Below, piece after piece: positions 43,576 to 51,877 of a stretch of 64,000 nucleotides of DNA. Positions within the stretch are counted from its first letter, which is position 1; each line of letters begins with the position of its first letter. The notes below the pieces were generated by a model that worked only from the letters and a program-made list of their open reading frames with translations, had not been told where the DNA came from and ran no database searches. Origin of the DNA: Treponema bryantii (GTDB taxonomy: Bacteria > Spirochaetota > Spirochaetia > Treponematales > Treponemataceae); the NCBI RefSeq assembly GCF_900111035.1, contig NZ_FOFU01000002.1, forward strand, positions 372,001 to 436,000, given 5' to 3'. Both the position numbers and the translations under genes were made by a program.

Positions 43576-44217
43576 TTATAATCCAAACTTTTTTGAAACG
43601 AGTTCTAAAGTGCCCTGAACACCTAATTTTTCGTCACGGAGAATTACGTTGAAGCCGGAGTTTAGGAGGCGGTTGTAATTTTCCTGAGAATTGATGAGTT
43701 CGAGGCCTTTGCGATAATTTTGGAGGGCGGCTTCGGGATCGGGCTCTTCCATAATCAGCTGATATAAAAACTGCTTTTCCTTATCGGGACGTTCGAAAAA
43801 TTTTCGGACAGAAATATCCGGGTCGGAAAGCATAATCAGGACATGGTCGTGTTTTGCAATTTTTCGCAAGGTTTCTATTGAGATATTTGTATCGACGAAA
43901 ATCTTTTTATTCTGCGAATCTTCTTTTTTAAGCATGTCCTCCAGAATCCGTAGTTCGAGGATTTCGCACTCTTTTGCAGCACCGTTAATCCATGCAAGAT
44001 ATTCTTCCGGGCTTCGTCTGATAAACTCGTGCCAGTCCTGCAAATCACGTGTATATGTAACGTATGGAAATTCCTTTGCATCTAACTCGGGCAGTAAAAC
44101 ATCATGATAGTTTTCCTCGCAGGCAATACCGTTGTATTTTTCTGCAAGCAGTTTAACCATTGTAGATTTTCCTGCATAAGCAGTTCCGGTTATAAAATAA
44201 ACATTTTCAAAAATCAT
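43576..44217 (-). CDS. P-loop kinase-like ATPase
   Basis: This 213-residue protein has Walker A FITGTAYAGKSTMVKLLAEKY and a later VFVDTNISIETLRKIAKHDHVLIMLSDPDISVRKFFERPDKEKQFL. It belongs to the small AAA/kinase group. The start overlaps the end of the upstream GNAT gene by 4 bases, suggesting coupled expression. Substrate unknown. Confidence 0.75.
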   Translation of the reverse strand: MIFENVYFITGTAYAGKSTMVKLLAEKYNGIACEENYHDVLLPELDAKEFPYVTYTRDLQDWHEFIRRSPEEYLAWINGAAKECEILELRILEDMLKKEDSQNKKIFVDTNISIETLRKIAKHDHVLIMLSDPDISVRKFFERPDKEKQFLYQLIMEEPDPEAALQNYRKGLELINSQENYNRLLNSGFNVILRDEKLGVQGTLELVSKKFGL

Positions 44218-45053
44218 TTTGTAAACTCCGTATTCTCATCTGGCTGTGATTCTGCTTCTACCCAGAAAGGTTTGAAACCGCAGTCGAGAGCGGTTTTCCA
44301 GGACGGAAGATTTGCAAGACTCGTACCGTAATATGGAATTGCTCCGCGACGGAAAGTTTCGTTTCGTAAAAGTGTTACGAGAGATTTTGCGATTCCACGG
44401 CCACGGTATTCTGGTAAGACGTCGATTCCAATCTGCCACAATTCTGGTGTATCTGCTGAGCAGCCGGCCATTCCCATACTTTTATCGCCATCCATTGCAA
44501 CTACTGCAAGTACGTCGGGACGCTCTGGTTTGAACTTGTCGCAGATTGCGTTCGGAAAGTTTTCGTTTCCGTAAAAGGGAGTGATATCATTCTGCTCAAG
44601 CCATTTGATTTTCAGGTCAGTTTTTACATCTATCAATTTTGCTTCTGGCACAAACATGTGATGAGTCAACGCCATTTTATAACCATGCTTTCTAAGCTCT
44701 GTTTCTAGTTCGAAATAATTATGCTGCTCGAACAGCCAGATTCCCTGTTTGCCTTTTACCCAGTTTGTAAGCCAGGGATGTATTGATTCATCAGCTGAAA
44801 TTACTGTGTTCTTTCCAAGAGTCGCCATCTGCAGGAAGAAGGGCTTATCTGAAAACTTTCTGCGGTCTGGATGCTGGTGCTCAGTGGTTATTATATTTTC
44901 TGTTTTATCAAAATCCTGCGGCGAACAATTAAACTCGACCGCAAGCTGATTTTTTATCTTTTCTTCAATTTCTTTTTTACCTGGATTAAAACTCATTTTT
45001 ACCTCTGATTTGATTATATCAGAAAAATCCGCCAACACCACAATTTTTGTCAC
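44214..45053 (-). CDS. GNAT family N-acetyltransferase (long form)
   Basis: This 279-residue protein carries an acetyltransferase domain at its C-terminus: WQIGIDVLPEYRGRGIAKSLVTLLRNETFRRGAIPYYGTSLANLPSWKTALDCGFKPFW. The N-terminal 130 residues are an extra domain with FNCSPQDFDKTENIITTEHQHPD. Substrate unknown. It is coupled to the kinase-like gene. Confidence 0.82.
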   Translation of the reverse strand: MTKIVVLADFSDIIKSEVKMSFNPGKKEIEEKIKNQLAVEFNCSPQDFDKTENIITTEHQHPDRRKFSDKPFFLQMATLGKNTVISADESIHPWLTNWVKGKQGIWLFEQHNYFELETELRKHGYKMALTHHMFVPEAKLIDVKTDLKIKWLEQNDITPFYGNENFPNAICDKFKPERPDVLAVVAMDGDKSMGMAGCSADTPELWQIGIDVLPEYRGRGIAKSLVTLLRNETFRRGAIPYYGTSLANLPSWKTALDCGFKPFWVEAESQPDENTEFTK

Positions 45054-45126
45054 TCTGCCGTTACATTTTTGCAGCCAGAAAGCGGTGTAAATAAATCATC
45101 TTCTGTGTTACCTTATAGTCAGCGAG

Positions 45127-45822
45127 GTGAATATGATTTTAGGTGAAAAACTCAGCTTACTCAGAAAGCAAAACGGATATTCGCAGGAAGAACTGGCAGA
45201 TAAACTGCACATTGCACGTCAGACTGTAAGCAAATGGGAAAACGGGCTTGCCGTTCCGGAACTCGACGGGCTCATTGCTCTGAGTAATCTTTATCATATT
45301 CCGATTGACCGCATTGTAAAAAATGATGATGACTGTAATATTCCCCTGACGGAAAATGAAGATAAAACTGACCGCACAGAACTCATCCGATTCCTAATAA
45401 AAGCAAAGCAGAAAACCTACGCAGGACACGGAGCTGAGGTTGCTCCCAGCCGCCCTGCTTCACACGATTTAAAATATGAAGAAAAAACTCCGGCTGGTGA
45501 ACTCCTTTACATAGACACTTATCTTGGTGGAAAGGATTTTGCTGGTGAAGAAGCTGTCTGGAAAGATGGAGTACCGCTGTGGTCTATGAATTACTACGGC
45601 CGGGTAACAGGAGAGCCGTTCTCTGGAGATTTTCTAAAGGCAGCCCTTTTTGAAGTTCCAGCTGATAAGCCTTACCGCGGTCCAGACATTTTCCGGCAGG
45701 GAGATTATACCTACCACTGCCAGACCAACGGGGACTTTAACTGGTTTCAGGGTTATGAAGATATCTTCTATCTGGATACAAAGATTTACGAATTACATTT
45801 CCATGGCGGGATTATTGTATAA
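45127..45822 (+). CDS. XRE family regulator with a C-terminal DUF5680-like domain
   Basis: A Cro/CI-type helix-turn-helix occupies residues 1-60 (GEKLSLLRKQNGYSQEELADKLHIARQTVSKWENGLAVPELDGLIALSNLYHIPIDRIVK). Residues about 80-231 are a separate domain with SHDLKYEEKTPAGELLYIDTYLGGKDFAGEEAVWKDGVPLWSMNYYGRV, a DUF5680-like pattern. It probably represses in response to a ligand; the target is unknown. Confidence 0.82.
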   Translation: MNMILGEKLSLLRKQNGYSQEELADKLHIARQTVSKWENGLAVPELDGLIALSNLYHIPIDRIVKNDDDCNIPLTENEDKTDRTELIRFLIKAKQKTYAGHGAEVAPSRPASHDLKYEEKTPAGELLYIDTYLGGKDFAGEEAVWKDGVPLWSMNYYGRVTGEPFSGDFLKAALFEVPADKPYRGPDIFRQGDYTYHCQTNGDFNWFQGYEDIFYLDTKIYELHFHGGIIV

Positions 45823-45859
45823 ACGAAGTACCTGAAATGCTGACGGCGGAACAGCCCGC

Positions 45860-46996
45860 CTACTGAATCTCAATTCCTGTCATATCAACACCAAAGCCGG
45901 TAAGCACACCTTTTATTTCTTCGGTATAGGCAAAAACATCAGGCTCATAGCCGACACCCTCGCCCTTCCATTTTCCATCATCGGGAATACCGCAGATTAT
46001 TGTTGGAATCCAGCCCCATACATTATTCTTGTGTATTGATTTGCATTCACCATATCTTTGCATTCCGCCGGTAAAAGTGCCGACAGTTGTAATGTCCAGC
46101 TTATTTACGTATTTCCCGGCAATCATCCACATTTCGGCGGCAGAAAAACTGTATTTATCCTGAAGAATGTAAATCTTTCCTTTATAGTTTTTATTGATGA
46201 GTGATTCAAAAAACCGAACCTGCTGCATCTGGCCGCCACCATTATTTGAACGCGGATCAAGAACTATATAATCATATTTACAGGCCTTTGAGGCGGCTCT
46301 TGGAAATTCTTTCCAGTAAGGATTATTAAAATCTTTTGTACTTTCTGAACAACTATTAAAGCGGATGTAATAAGCGTTTGAAGTTGCTTTCTCAAAATAG
46401 GTGACTATAGGATCAATACTTTTTTTGCTTTTTTCATCTGTAACAAGATTCTTGAACTTCCATTCAAGACATCCTTTTTCACCCCTGTCAATTGTTATCG
46501 AGAAATGATAATCAAAAACGTATTTATCTAACAGAGCAAAGAGTTCTCCAACGTTTTGGCATTCATCAATCATCTTGAGTTTAAAACCCTTTTCTTTCAT
46601 TTCTGTAAAACCAATGTAGGTAGTTCTAATCATAGTAGAAACTGCAGACTTCTCTTGTTTTGTAAGAGAAAAAAAGGAAAAGTCGTATTGTTTAAAAGCA
46701 TAGCCGGGTTCCCATGTATTTGCTTCAGTGATAGGCCCTTCAGCGAAGCCCCACCAGCAATTATTATCACTTCCCCACGAAAGATTGTATTTGATATTAT
46801 CTGGATCTATAAGTTCATACGAAAAAGTCTTTTCTGACTTGGGAGCCACATGCAGTTCCTGTGCTGAATCTCCCTGAAAAACTGTAAGCCAGACTTCAAG
46901 ATCTGTTGTGTTTATTACCTTTGTTTCAAATGCAAAAATACTGCTGAAAAGTAAACAGATAATAAAACTTGTAAATAATCGCTTTGATGTTTTCAT
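45860..46996 (-). CDS. Secreted S41-like peptidase family protein
   Basis: This 378-residue protein starts with a signal peptide (MKTSKRLFTSFIICLLFSSIFAF). The C-terminal half resembles S41 tail-specific proteases: YDYIVLDPRSNNGGGQMQQVRFFESLI and YILQDKYSFSAAEMWMIAGKYVN, with a candidate serine in SFSAAE, and TVGTFTGGMQRYGEC. The N-terminal region has no recognised domain. It likely acts in the periplasm. Confidence 0.72.
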   Translation of the reverse strand: MKTSKRLFTSFIICLLFSSIFAFETKVINTTDLEVWLTVFQGDSAQELHVAPKSEKTFSYELIDPDNIKYNLSWGSDNNCWWGFAEGPITEANTWEPGYAFKQYDFSFFSLTKQEKSAVSTMIRTTYIGFTEMKEKGFKLKMIDECQNVGELFALLDKYVFDYHFSITIDRGEKGCLEWKFKNLVTDEKSKKSIDPIVTYFEKATSNAYYIRFNSCSESTKDFNNPYWKEFPRAASKACKYDYIVLDPRSNNGGGQMQQVRFFESLINKNYKGKIYILQDKYSFSAAEMWMIAGKYVNKLDITTVGTFTGGMQRYGECKSIHKNNVWGWIPTIICGIPDDGKWKGEGVGYEPDVFAYTEEIKGVLTGFGVDMTGIEIQ

Positions 46997-47013
46997 TTAT
47001 AACCTCTCTTCTT

Positions 47014-47322
47014 TTATTCTACCATAAATTGTTCCCCCCAGGAACACATTGCATCCAGAATTGGAATCAGCGACTGACCAAGCTCCGTGAGACTGTATTC
47101 AGTTTTTGGAGGAACAACCGCGTAGACCTTACGGTTAATCAATTTATCATCCTCAAGTTCATGAAGCTGCTGTGCCAGCATTTTGTCTGTTATCTTTTTG
47201 ATTTTTCTTTTGATTTCATTGTAGCGCAAAGTTTCATCTTTCAGATGATAGAGAATAACGGCCTTATACTTGCCGCCAATTTTGCTGATAGTTGCATCTA
47301 CAGGACAGTTATATTTATTCAT
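47014..47322 (-). CDS. HxlR family transcriptional regulator
   Basis: This 102-residue protein has CPVDATISKIGGKYKAVILYHLKDETLRYNEIKRKIKKITDKMLAQQLHELEDDKLINRKVYAVVPPKTEYSLTELGQSLIPIL, a full HxlR winged helix with the N-terminal cysteine. It is divergent from the nitroreductase gene, a common HxlR target. Confidence 0.9.
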   Translation of the reverse strand: MNKYNCPVDATISKIGGKYKAVILYHLKDETLRYNEIKRKIKKITDKMLAQQLHELEDDKLINRKVYAVVPPKTEYSLTELGQSLIPILDAMCSWGEQFMVE

Positions 47323-47326
47323 AGCT

Positions 47327-47396
47327 TATACTTTCCTTTTGGATAGTATATAACAAAAAAGTACATTCTTGTCAAACCGATTTAATATGCTATAAT
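47327..47396 (+). promoter_or_regulatory. HxlR-nitroreductase divergent region: operator-like repeat and promoter
   Basis: TATACTTTCC (47327-47336) and GGATAGTATA (47341-47350) form a near-perfect inverted repeat (one mismatched pair) beside the HxlR start. For the nitroreductase, TTGTCA (47369-47374), a 16-base spacer and TATAAT (47391-47396) form a promoter. Confidence 0.7.
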
Positions 47397-47436
47397 GACG
47401 GCGACTAGTCGTAATAAATATTTTTGGAGAAATATT

Positions 47437-47946
47437 ATGAATTTTTTGAATCTTGCTAAAAATCGTTTTTCTGCCAGAAAATATCTGGATAAGGAAATCC
47501 CACAGAATGTTCTTGATGAAATTCTTGAAGCCGGCCGAGTTGCCCCAACTGCTGCTAATTTACAGCCAGCCAGAATCATCGTTATTAAATCTGCAGAAGC
47601 TAAAGAAAAGCTTGCAAAAGCTGCAAATATTTACAAAGCACCGGTAGCTTTACTCGTTTGTGCTGATGCTTCAAAAGCATGGAAACGCCCATTTGATGGA
47701 CATCAGACAATTGATATCGATGCCTCAATCGTAACTGATCATATGATGCTCAGTGCCGCTGATAACGGAGTTGGTTCTGTATGGATCTGCTATTTTAAGC
47801 CGGATGTTATCAAAGAAGAGTTCAATCTTCCAGATAACCTTGTACCGGTAAATATTCTTGCCCTCGGCTATACAGAAGAAACAACAGACAGCAACCGTCA
47901 CGCGACAGCAAGAATCCCTATGGATGAGCTGGTGTCTTATCTGTAA
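47437..47946 (+). CDS. Nitroreductase family flavoprotein
   Basis: The start is ATG 47437 with GGAG upstream. The 169-residue product has NRFSARKYLDKEIPQNVLDEILEAGRVAPTAANLQP (FMN phosphate binding), VTDHMMLSAADNGVGSVWICYF and NILALGYTEE. It would be an NAD(P)H-dependent flavin enzyme acting on quinones or nitro compounds, controlled by the divergent HxlR protein. Confidence 0.9.
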   Translation: MNFLNLAKNRFSARKYLDKEIPQNVLDEILEAGRVAPTAANLQPARIIVIKSAEAKEKLAKAANIYKAPVALLVCADASKAWKRPFDGHQTIDIDASIVTDHMMLSAADNGVGSVWICYFKPDVIKEEFNLPDNLVPVNILALGYTEETTDSNRHATARIPMDELVSYL

Positions 47947-48068
47947 TTGCTCCTGGTAATTTTCCACACAAAGCGCTGAATAAACTCTTGTTTCGTGATA
48001 TTCTATAGACAAACATGAAGTCAATTTTTACAATTCGTGTGGAAAAACCGCGCGATTAAGGAACAAAT

Positions 48069-48296
48069 ATGGCAAGCATTTTGATTAAAAACACAACCCG
48101 AGAACAGCGCGAGCAGATTGTCCGCGAGTCGCTTGGTGATGAATATGATGTTGGCTGCGGATACGAATCTACAGGTATCAACTATCAGCTTTATATTGAC
48201 GGTGTAAAAGAACTCCGCGAACTCAATATGGAAGCAAACTGCGGCTTTGAAGTAGCTCATCCGGAAGAAAGAAAATCCGGCTGCAATATGATTTAA
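48069..48296 (+). CDS. Small unknown protein
   Basis: This 75-residue protein (MASILIKNTTREQREQIVRESLGDEYDVGCGYESTGINYQ) has AAGGA upstream of ATG. No signal peptide or known motif; three cysteines. It is in a plus-strand run with the Dabb-domain gene and the next small protein. Confidence 0.6.
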   Translation: MASILIKNTTREQREQIVRESLGDEYDVGCGYESTGINYQLYIDGVKELRELNMEANCGFEVAHPEERKSGCNMI

Positions 48297-48320
48297 ACTG
48301 ATATAAAAAGAGGACAGAAA

Positions 48321-48623
48321 ATGGTAAAGCACATCATCTTATGGACATTAAAAGAAATGAGTGATTCTGAAAAAGAATCAGTAAAAGCCGGAATCAAAGA
48401 AGGTCTCGAAGGCCTCAAGGGAAAAGTCCCAGGCCTCGTAGATATCAAAGTAATCACCAGCGGCCGCCTCGCTTCTTCCACTGCCGACCTTATGCTGGAC
48501 TCAAGCTTTGAATCAGAAGAAGCTCTGAAAGAATATTCAAAACATCCGGAACACGTTGCCGTGGCTGACAGCAAGGTTCGTCCTTATACTGCAAGCCGTT
48601 CATGCCTTGATTTTGAGGTGTAA
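48321..48623 (+). CDS. Dabb (stress-responsive A/B barrel) domain protein
   Basis: This 100-residue protein is one dimeric alpha-beta barrel domain: MVKHIILWTLKEMSDSEKESVKAGIKEGLEGLKGKVPGLVDIKVITSG and YSKHPEHVAVADSKVRPYTASRSCLDFEV. AGAGGA precedes the ATG. Function of such domains is usually unknown. Confidence 0.83.
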   Translation: MVKHIILWTLKEMSDSEKESVKAGIKEGLEGLKGKVPGLVDIKVITSGRLASSTADLMLDSSFESEEALKEYSKHPEHVAVADSKVRPYTASRSCLDFEV

Positions 48624-48626
48624 AAA

Positions 48627-48839
48627 ATGAAACTCTTCGGTAACAGTAAAAAGCAAGAGCCTGCCGTACATTTCAATCCCGAAACTCAGTATGCCGTAAT
48701 CCGCTCTTCAATCTGTACCGGAGAAAAAGTCGCCGGCTTCAAAAACAAATCCGACGGCCACTTCACCGAAGTAATGCTCATCCGTTCTGCTGCGGATGAA
48801 AAAGAATTCAAAGAGACATACGGTGTTGAATCGGTGTAG
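48627..48839 (+). CDS. Small unknown protein of a conserved type
   Basis: This 70-residue protein has YAVIRSSICTGEKVAGFKNKSDGHFTEVMLIRSAADEKEFKETYG, a pattern I have seen in short anaerobe proteins of no known role. It follows the Dabb gene by 3 bases. It ends with TAG. Confidence 0.6.
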   Translation: MKLFGNSKKQEPAVHFNPETQYAVIRSSICTGEKVAGFKNKSDGHFTEVMLIRSAADEKEFKETYGVESV

Positions 48840-48864
48840 GTGGAGTATTAGCAATGTTCTTCAA

Positions 48865-49572
48865 TTAGAACTGAACAAGGTTTAATATTTCCATCGTATT
48901 TGTAACCGTAAATTCCTGCCCATAATCCTGCGATGGCCCGCCTGAGCGGTTTATCAGAATTGAATGACAGCCGATATTTTTTGCAGCGTTAACATCTCGG
49001 GATGTGTCGCCAATCATAACCATGTTTTCTGGTGCAATTCCAAAATGTTCAGAGATGTCTCTAAGTCCTTTTGGATTTGGCTTTTTATATCCGCATGAAA
49101 GAGACGAAACATATAAATCAAAATAAGGAAAAAGTGGCGATACATAATTCTTGTGCATAAGATCGGGCATGCCGGTCGCGACATCTGTCATAGCTGCAAT
49201 CTTAAATCCGGATTTTTGCAGCTTCTTCAGGACAGGAATCGAATCATCATAAATTACTGGCTCAAGATGAAGGGACTCAAAAAAGACATCGATGATTTTG
49301 CTGATTGGAAGAGTTGTGTTCCACCCTTTTATGATATCTTCAAAAATTATTTCCGGATCAATCTCCTTTTCTCGAGGATTCACTGCCGGGTTATAATCTG
49401 TAAAAATCTGAACTGAAGCTGCAATCTGCTGATCGGACAGGCCGAGCTCTAATTTTTCATTTACATACTCAAAGGATGTTTTATAATACCCGGCCCAGCT
49501 CAGATGCATGCCCTTATATTCCATCAGAGTTCCACCCAGGTCAAAGACAAATAGTTTTATATTATTCAGCAT
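48865..49572 (-). CDS. HAD family hydrolase
   Basis: This 235-residue protein has LFVFDLGGTLMEYKG (nucleophile and acid), FKIAAMTDVATGMPDL (motif II) and APENMVMIGDTSRDVNAAKNIGCHSILINR (motif IV). It resembles phosphoglycolate phosphatase-like enzymes. It is coupled by a 3-base gap to the truncated 2H gene. Confidence 0.85.
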   Translation of the reverse strand: MLNNIKLFVFDLGGTLMEYKGMHLSWAGYYKTSFEYVNEKLELGLSDQQIAASVQIFTDYNPAVNPREKEIDPEIIFEDIIKGWNTTLPISKIIDVFFESLHLEPVIYDDSIPVLKKLQKSGFKIAAMTDVATGMPDLMHKNYVSPLFPYFDLYVSSLSCGYKKPNPKGLRDISEHFGIAPENMVMIGDTSRDVNAAKNIGCHSILINRSGGPSQDYGQEFTVTNTMEILNLVQF

Positions 49573-49575
49573 TCT

Positions 49576-49938
49576 CTAAATCTCCAGCGACACTGCAGAA
49601 TAAACTGCATCACGCAAGGTGGTCCATTTATTATCTTTTTCAACTTTTGCAAAAAGAGTTCTGTCTCCAAATGCATCAAAGTTATTTATCTTTGCAGTGA
49701 AGGCCAAGCCTGTCGATATGACATCCTGCTCTATTGATTTAGCCAGGTTTTCAGTTGAATATTCTTCAGGCAATCTGAATGGCGGAATCAAAGTAACATG
49801 AATCGGAGTTAAATGTCCGGAACGGCAGCCGTAAGCCTCGTTCATATAACGGCGGCAATCTTCAAGTGTAAGGGTAATATCCTCTGGCGTAAGAACTCCA
49901 ATAAAATGTGTCTGCTGTGGAAGGTTTTGTTTTTTCAT
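49576..49938 (-). CDS. 2'-5' RNA ligase-like 2H protein, truncated
   Basis: This 120-residue frame has the first 2H motif in PIHVTLIPPF and the following core to WTTLRDAVYSAVSLEI, then stops. The family normally runs about 60 more residues to a second HxT motif, which is absent. It could be a decaying gene or a half-site protein. A complete relative lies at 51311-51877. Confidence 0.7.
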   Translation of the reverse strand: MKKQNLPQQTHFIGVLTPEDITLTLEDCRRYMNEAYGCRSGHLTPIHVTLIPPFRLPEEYSTENLAKSIEQDVISTGLAFTAKINNFDAFGDRTLFAKVEKDNKWTTLRDAVYSAVSLEI

Positions 49939-50038
49939 ATTTATCTGATTATATCATATTTGAGATATTTTGAAATTAAACTACAATTTTAATGCAAAGC
50001 AGCTTACTTCTATGCTACAATCCTAAAGAGATATAATT

Positions 50039-50788
50039 ATGAAACATATATTCCACGTACATACATTCAGATGCAAGCATGGTTCCAATGAAAGTGACGA
50101 AGAGTTTATAAAAGAAGCTTTATCTTTAGGAGCTGAAAAAATAACTTTTACAGAGCATTGTCCATTCCCGGAAAATCCGTTCAACAACCGTATGGAAATA
50201 GAACAGCTTTCTGAATATATTGAATCGCTAAAAAATCTACAAATAAAATATCAGGGACAGATTCAAATAGAAACAGGTCTTGAAGTTGAATTTCTTCCTT
50301 CAATGATAAATTACTATAAATATCTGTATGAATTAAATCTGCATCCTCTAATTATCGGGCAGCATTTTTTTCAGCATCCGGATGGAACTTATAGTTTTGA
50401 TGACAAGGACAAATCTGATGAATATATCGGCTGTTGCAATGCAATGATAGAAGGAATGAAAACCGGATATTTTAATATTGTTGCTCATCCAGACAGATTC
50501 TTTCGTCGTTGTAAAAAATGGACACAAGAGCTAACTGATATTTCAAACAAACTTATAGCCACCGCTTCTCAATACAATATCATTCTCGAAAAAAATCTTT
50601 CGTCATATGAAAAACATATCGAAAAATCCCATCATATTTTCTGGAGAAAAGAATTCTGGAATCTGGTTGAATTGTATAATCAGACAACATCAAATCCAAT
50701 AAAAACTATTATTGGTTTTGATGCCCACTCAACAGAACATATGATTAAACGAATGGAATATATTGAATTATTAAACCAGAAAAAATAG
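50039..50788 (+). CDS. PHP domain phosphoesterase (histidinol-phosphatase-like)
   Basis: This 249-residue protein has HVHTFRCKHGSNESDEEFIKEALSLGAEKITFTEHCPFPENPF, IETGLEVEFLP, GQHFFQHP, NIVAHPDRFFRRC and IIGFDAHSTEHM, the metal-binding histidines and acids of the PHP fold (HisJ type). No histidine genes are nearby, so it may serve another phosphate ester. Confidence 0.83.
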   Translation: MKHIFHVHTFRCKHGSNESDEEFIKEALSLGAEKITFTEHCPFPENPFNNRMEIEQLSEYIESLKNLQIKYQGQIQIETGLEVEFLPSMINYYKYLYELNLHPLIIGQHFFQHPDGTYSFDDKDKSDEYIGCCNAMIEGMKTGYFNIVAHPDRFFRRCKKWTQELTDISNKLIATASQYNIILEKNLSSYEKHIEKSHHIFWRKEFWNLVELYNQTTSNPIKTIIGFDAHSTEHMIKRMEYIELLNQKK

Positions 50789-50816
50789 AAACCTCGGAAT
50801 AAAAGGATTCAAATAA

Positions 50817-51305
50817 ATGAAAGTAATCATACTAAACGGACCGATGGGGGTTGGAAAGACCGCTGTTGGCAAATACATTGCAGAACATACTCCGGGAACA
50901 GCCTTTATTGACGGCGACTGGTGCCTCGACATTCATCCTTTTGTTGGGAACCGCGAAACCAAGACTATGGCCGTGGACAATATTCTTCACATGATCGGCA
51001 ACTATAAAAAATGTTCTGAATGTAAGATGATTGTCCTGGTCTGGCTGATGGATAATGAATGGGTCTACAATTCGATAATCGAAGGCATCAAAAAACTGGA
51101 ACTGGAAATAAAATCCGTTACCCTGACCTGCAATCACACAACCCTTACCGACCGCTGGCACAATGACAAAGAATGCCCGTGGCGAACAGACGAGTGGCTA
51201 AAAGTCAGCACAAAATCTCTTGATTATTTCTCGTCGCTGGGCAATACTCTTGATACAACCAATCTTTCAATAAAAGATGTTGCTGAAAAAATTATAAACG
51301 GATAG
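50817..51305 (+). CDS. P-loop nucleotide kinase-like protein
   Basis: This 162-residue protein has Walker A NGPMGVGKTAVGKYIAEHTPG, FIDGDWCLDIHPF and DRWHNDKECPWR. It resembles shikimate or gluconate kinase-like small ATPases. Substrate unknown. It ends with TAG 5 bases before the 2H gene start. Confidence 0.75.
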   Translation: MKVIILNGPMGVGKTAVGKYIAEHTPGTAFIDGDWCLDIHPFVGNRETKTMAVDNILHMIGNYKKCSECKMIVLVWLMDNEWVYNSIIEGIKKLELEIKSVTLTCNHTTLTDRWHNDKECPWRTDEWLKVSTKSLDYFSSLGNTLDTTNLSIKDVAEKIING

Positions 51306-51310
51306 TTCCT

Positions 51311-51877
51311 ATGAGTTACGAAAAGCCTTTTATCACATATGCAGTTTCTCTTCATTTTACTCAGGATGTAAATGAAATCATTTTTAATACAATGTCCTCA
51401 ATCGCAGAACAGACTGGCAATGATTTTATGATCAAAAACAAGGTTCCGCCACATGTGACAATCGGCGCATTTCACGGAACAAAAGAAACAGAAGAGAAAC
51501 TGATTCAGATTGTTAAAGACTTTTCCAAAACACAAAAGTCCGGCGTAGTGAGATTTACAGAAATCGGAAACTTCAACAACAAGGTCCTTTTCCTCAAGCC
51601 TGCAAAAGACGACTTTCTTTCTACAATAAATGATGAACTTCACAAAATAGTGCTTCCAGAATTCGAAGCAGGCGAAAACGAATATTACATCCCGGAAATC
51701 TGGTTCCCGCACACTACCCTTGCCACAGGCCTGAATCAAACTCAGTTTTCCAGAGCGCTAGAACTCGCAGAAAAAATCACCCTGCCACTGGAAGCAAAAA
51801 TCCACGACATCGGCTTTTACCAGTGCTCACCGTTCCTGGAATTAAATAGATTTCCGTTATCTTCAAATCTGCCTTAA
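51311..51877 (+). CDS. 2'-5' RNA ligase family 2H phosphoesterase
   Basis: This 188-residue protein has both 2H motifs, PPHVTIGAF (about residues 49-57) and WFPHTTLATG (about 139-148), so it should be active on 2',5' or cyclic phosphate bonds. It is in a plus-strand pair with the kinase-like gene. Confidence 0.85.
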   Translation: MSYEKPFITYAVSLHFTQDVNEIIFNTMSSIAEQTGNDFMIKNKVPPHVTIGAFHGTKETEEKLIQIVKDFSKTQKSGVVRFTEIGNFNNKVLFLKPAKDDFLSTINDELHKIVLPEFEAGENEYYIPEIWFPHTTLATGLNQTQFSRALELAEKITLPLEAKIHDIGFYQCSPFLELNRFPLSSNLP

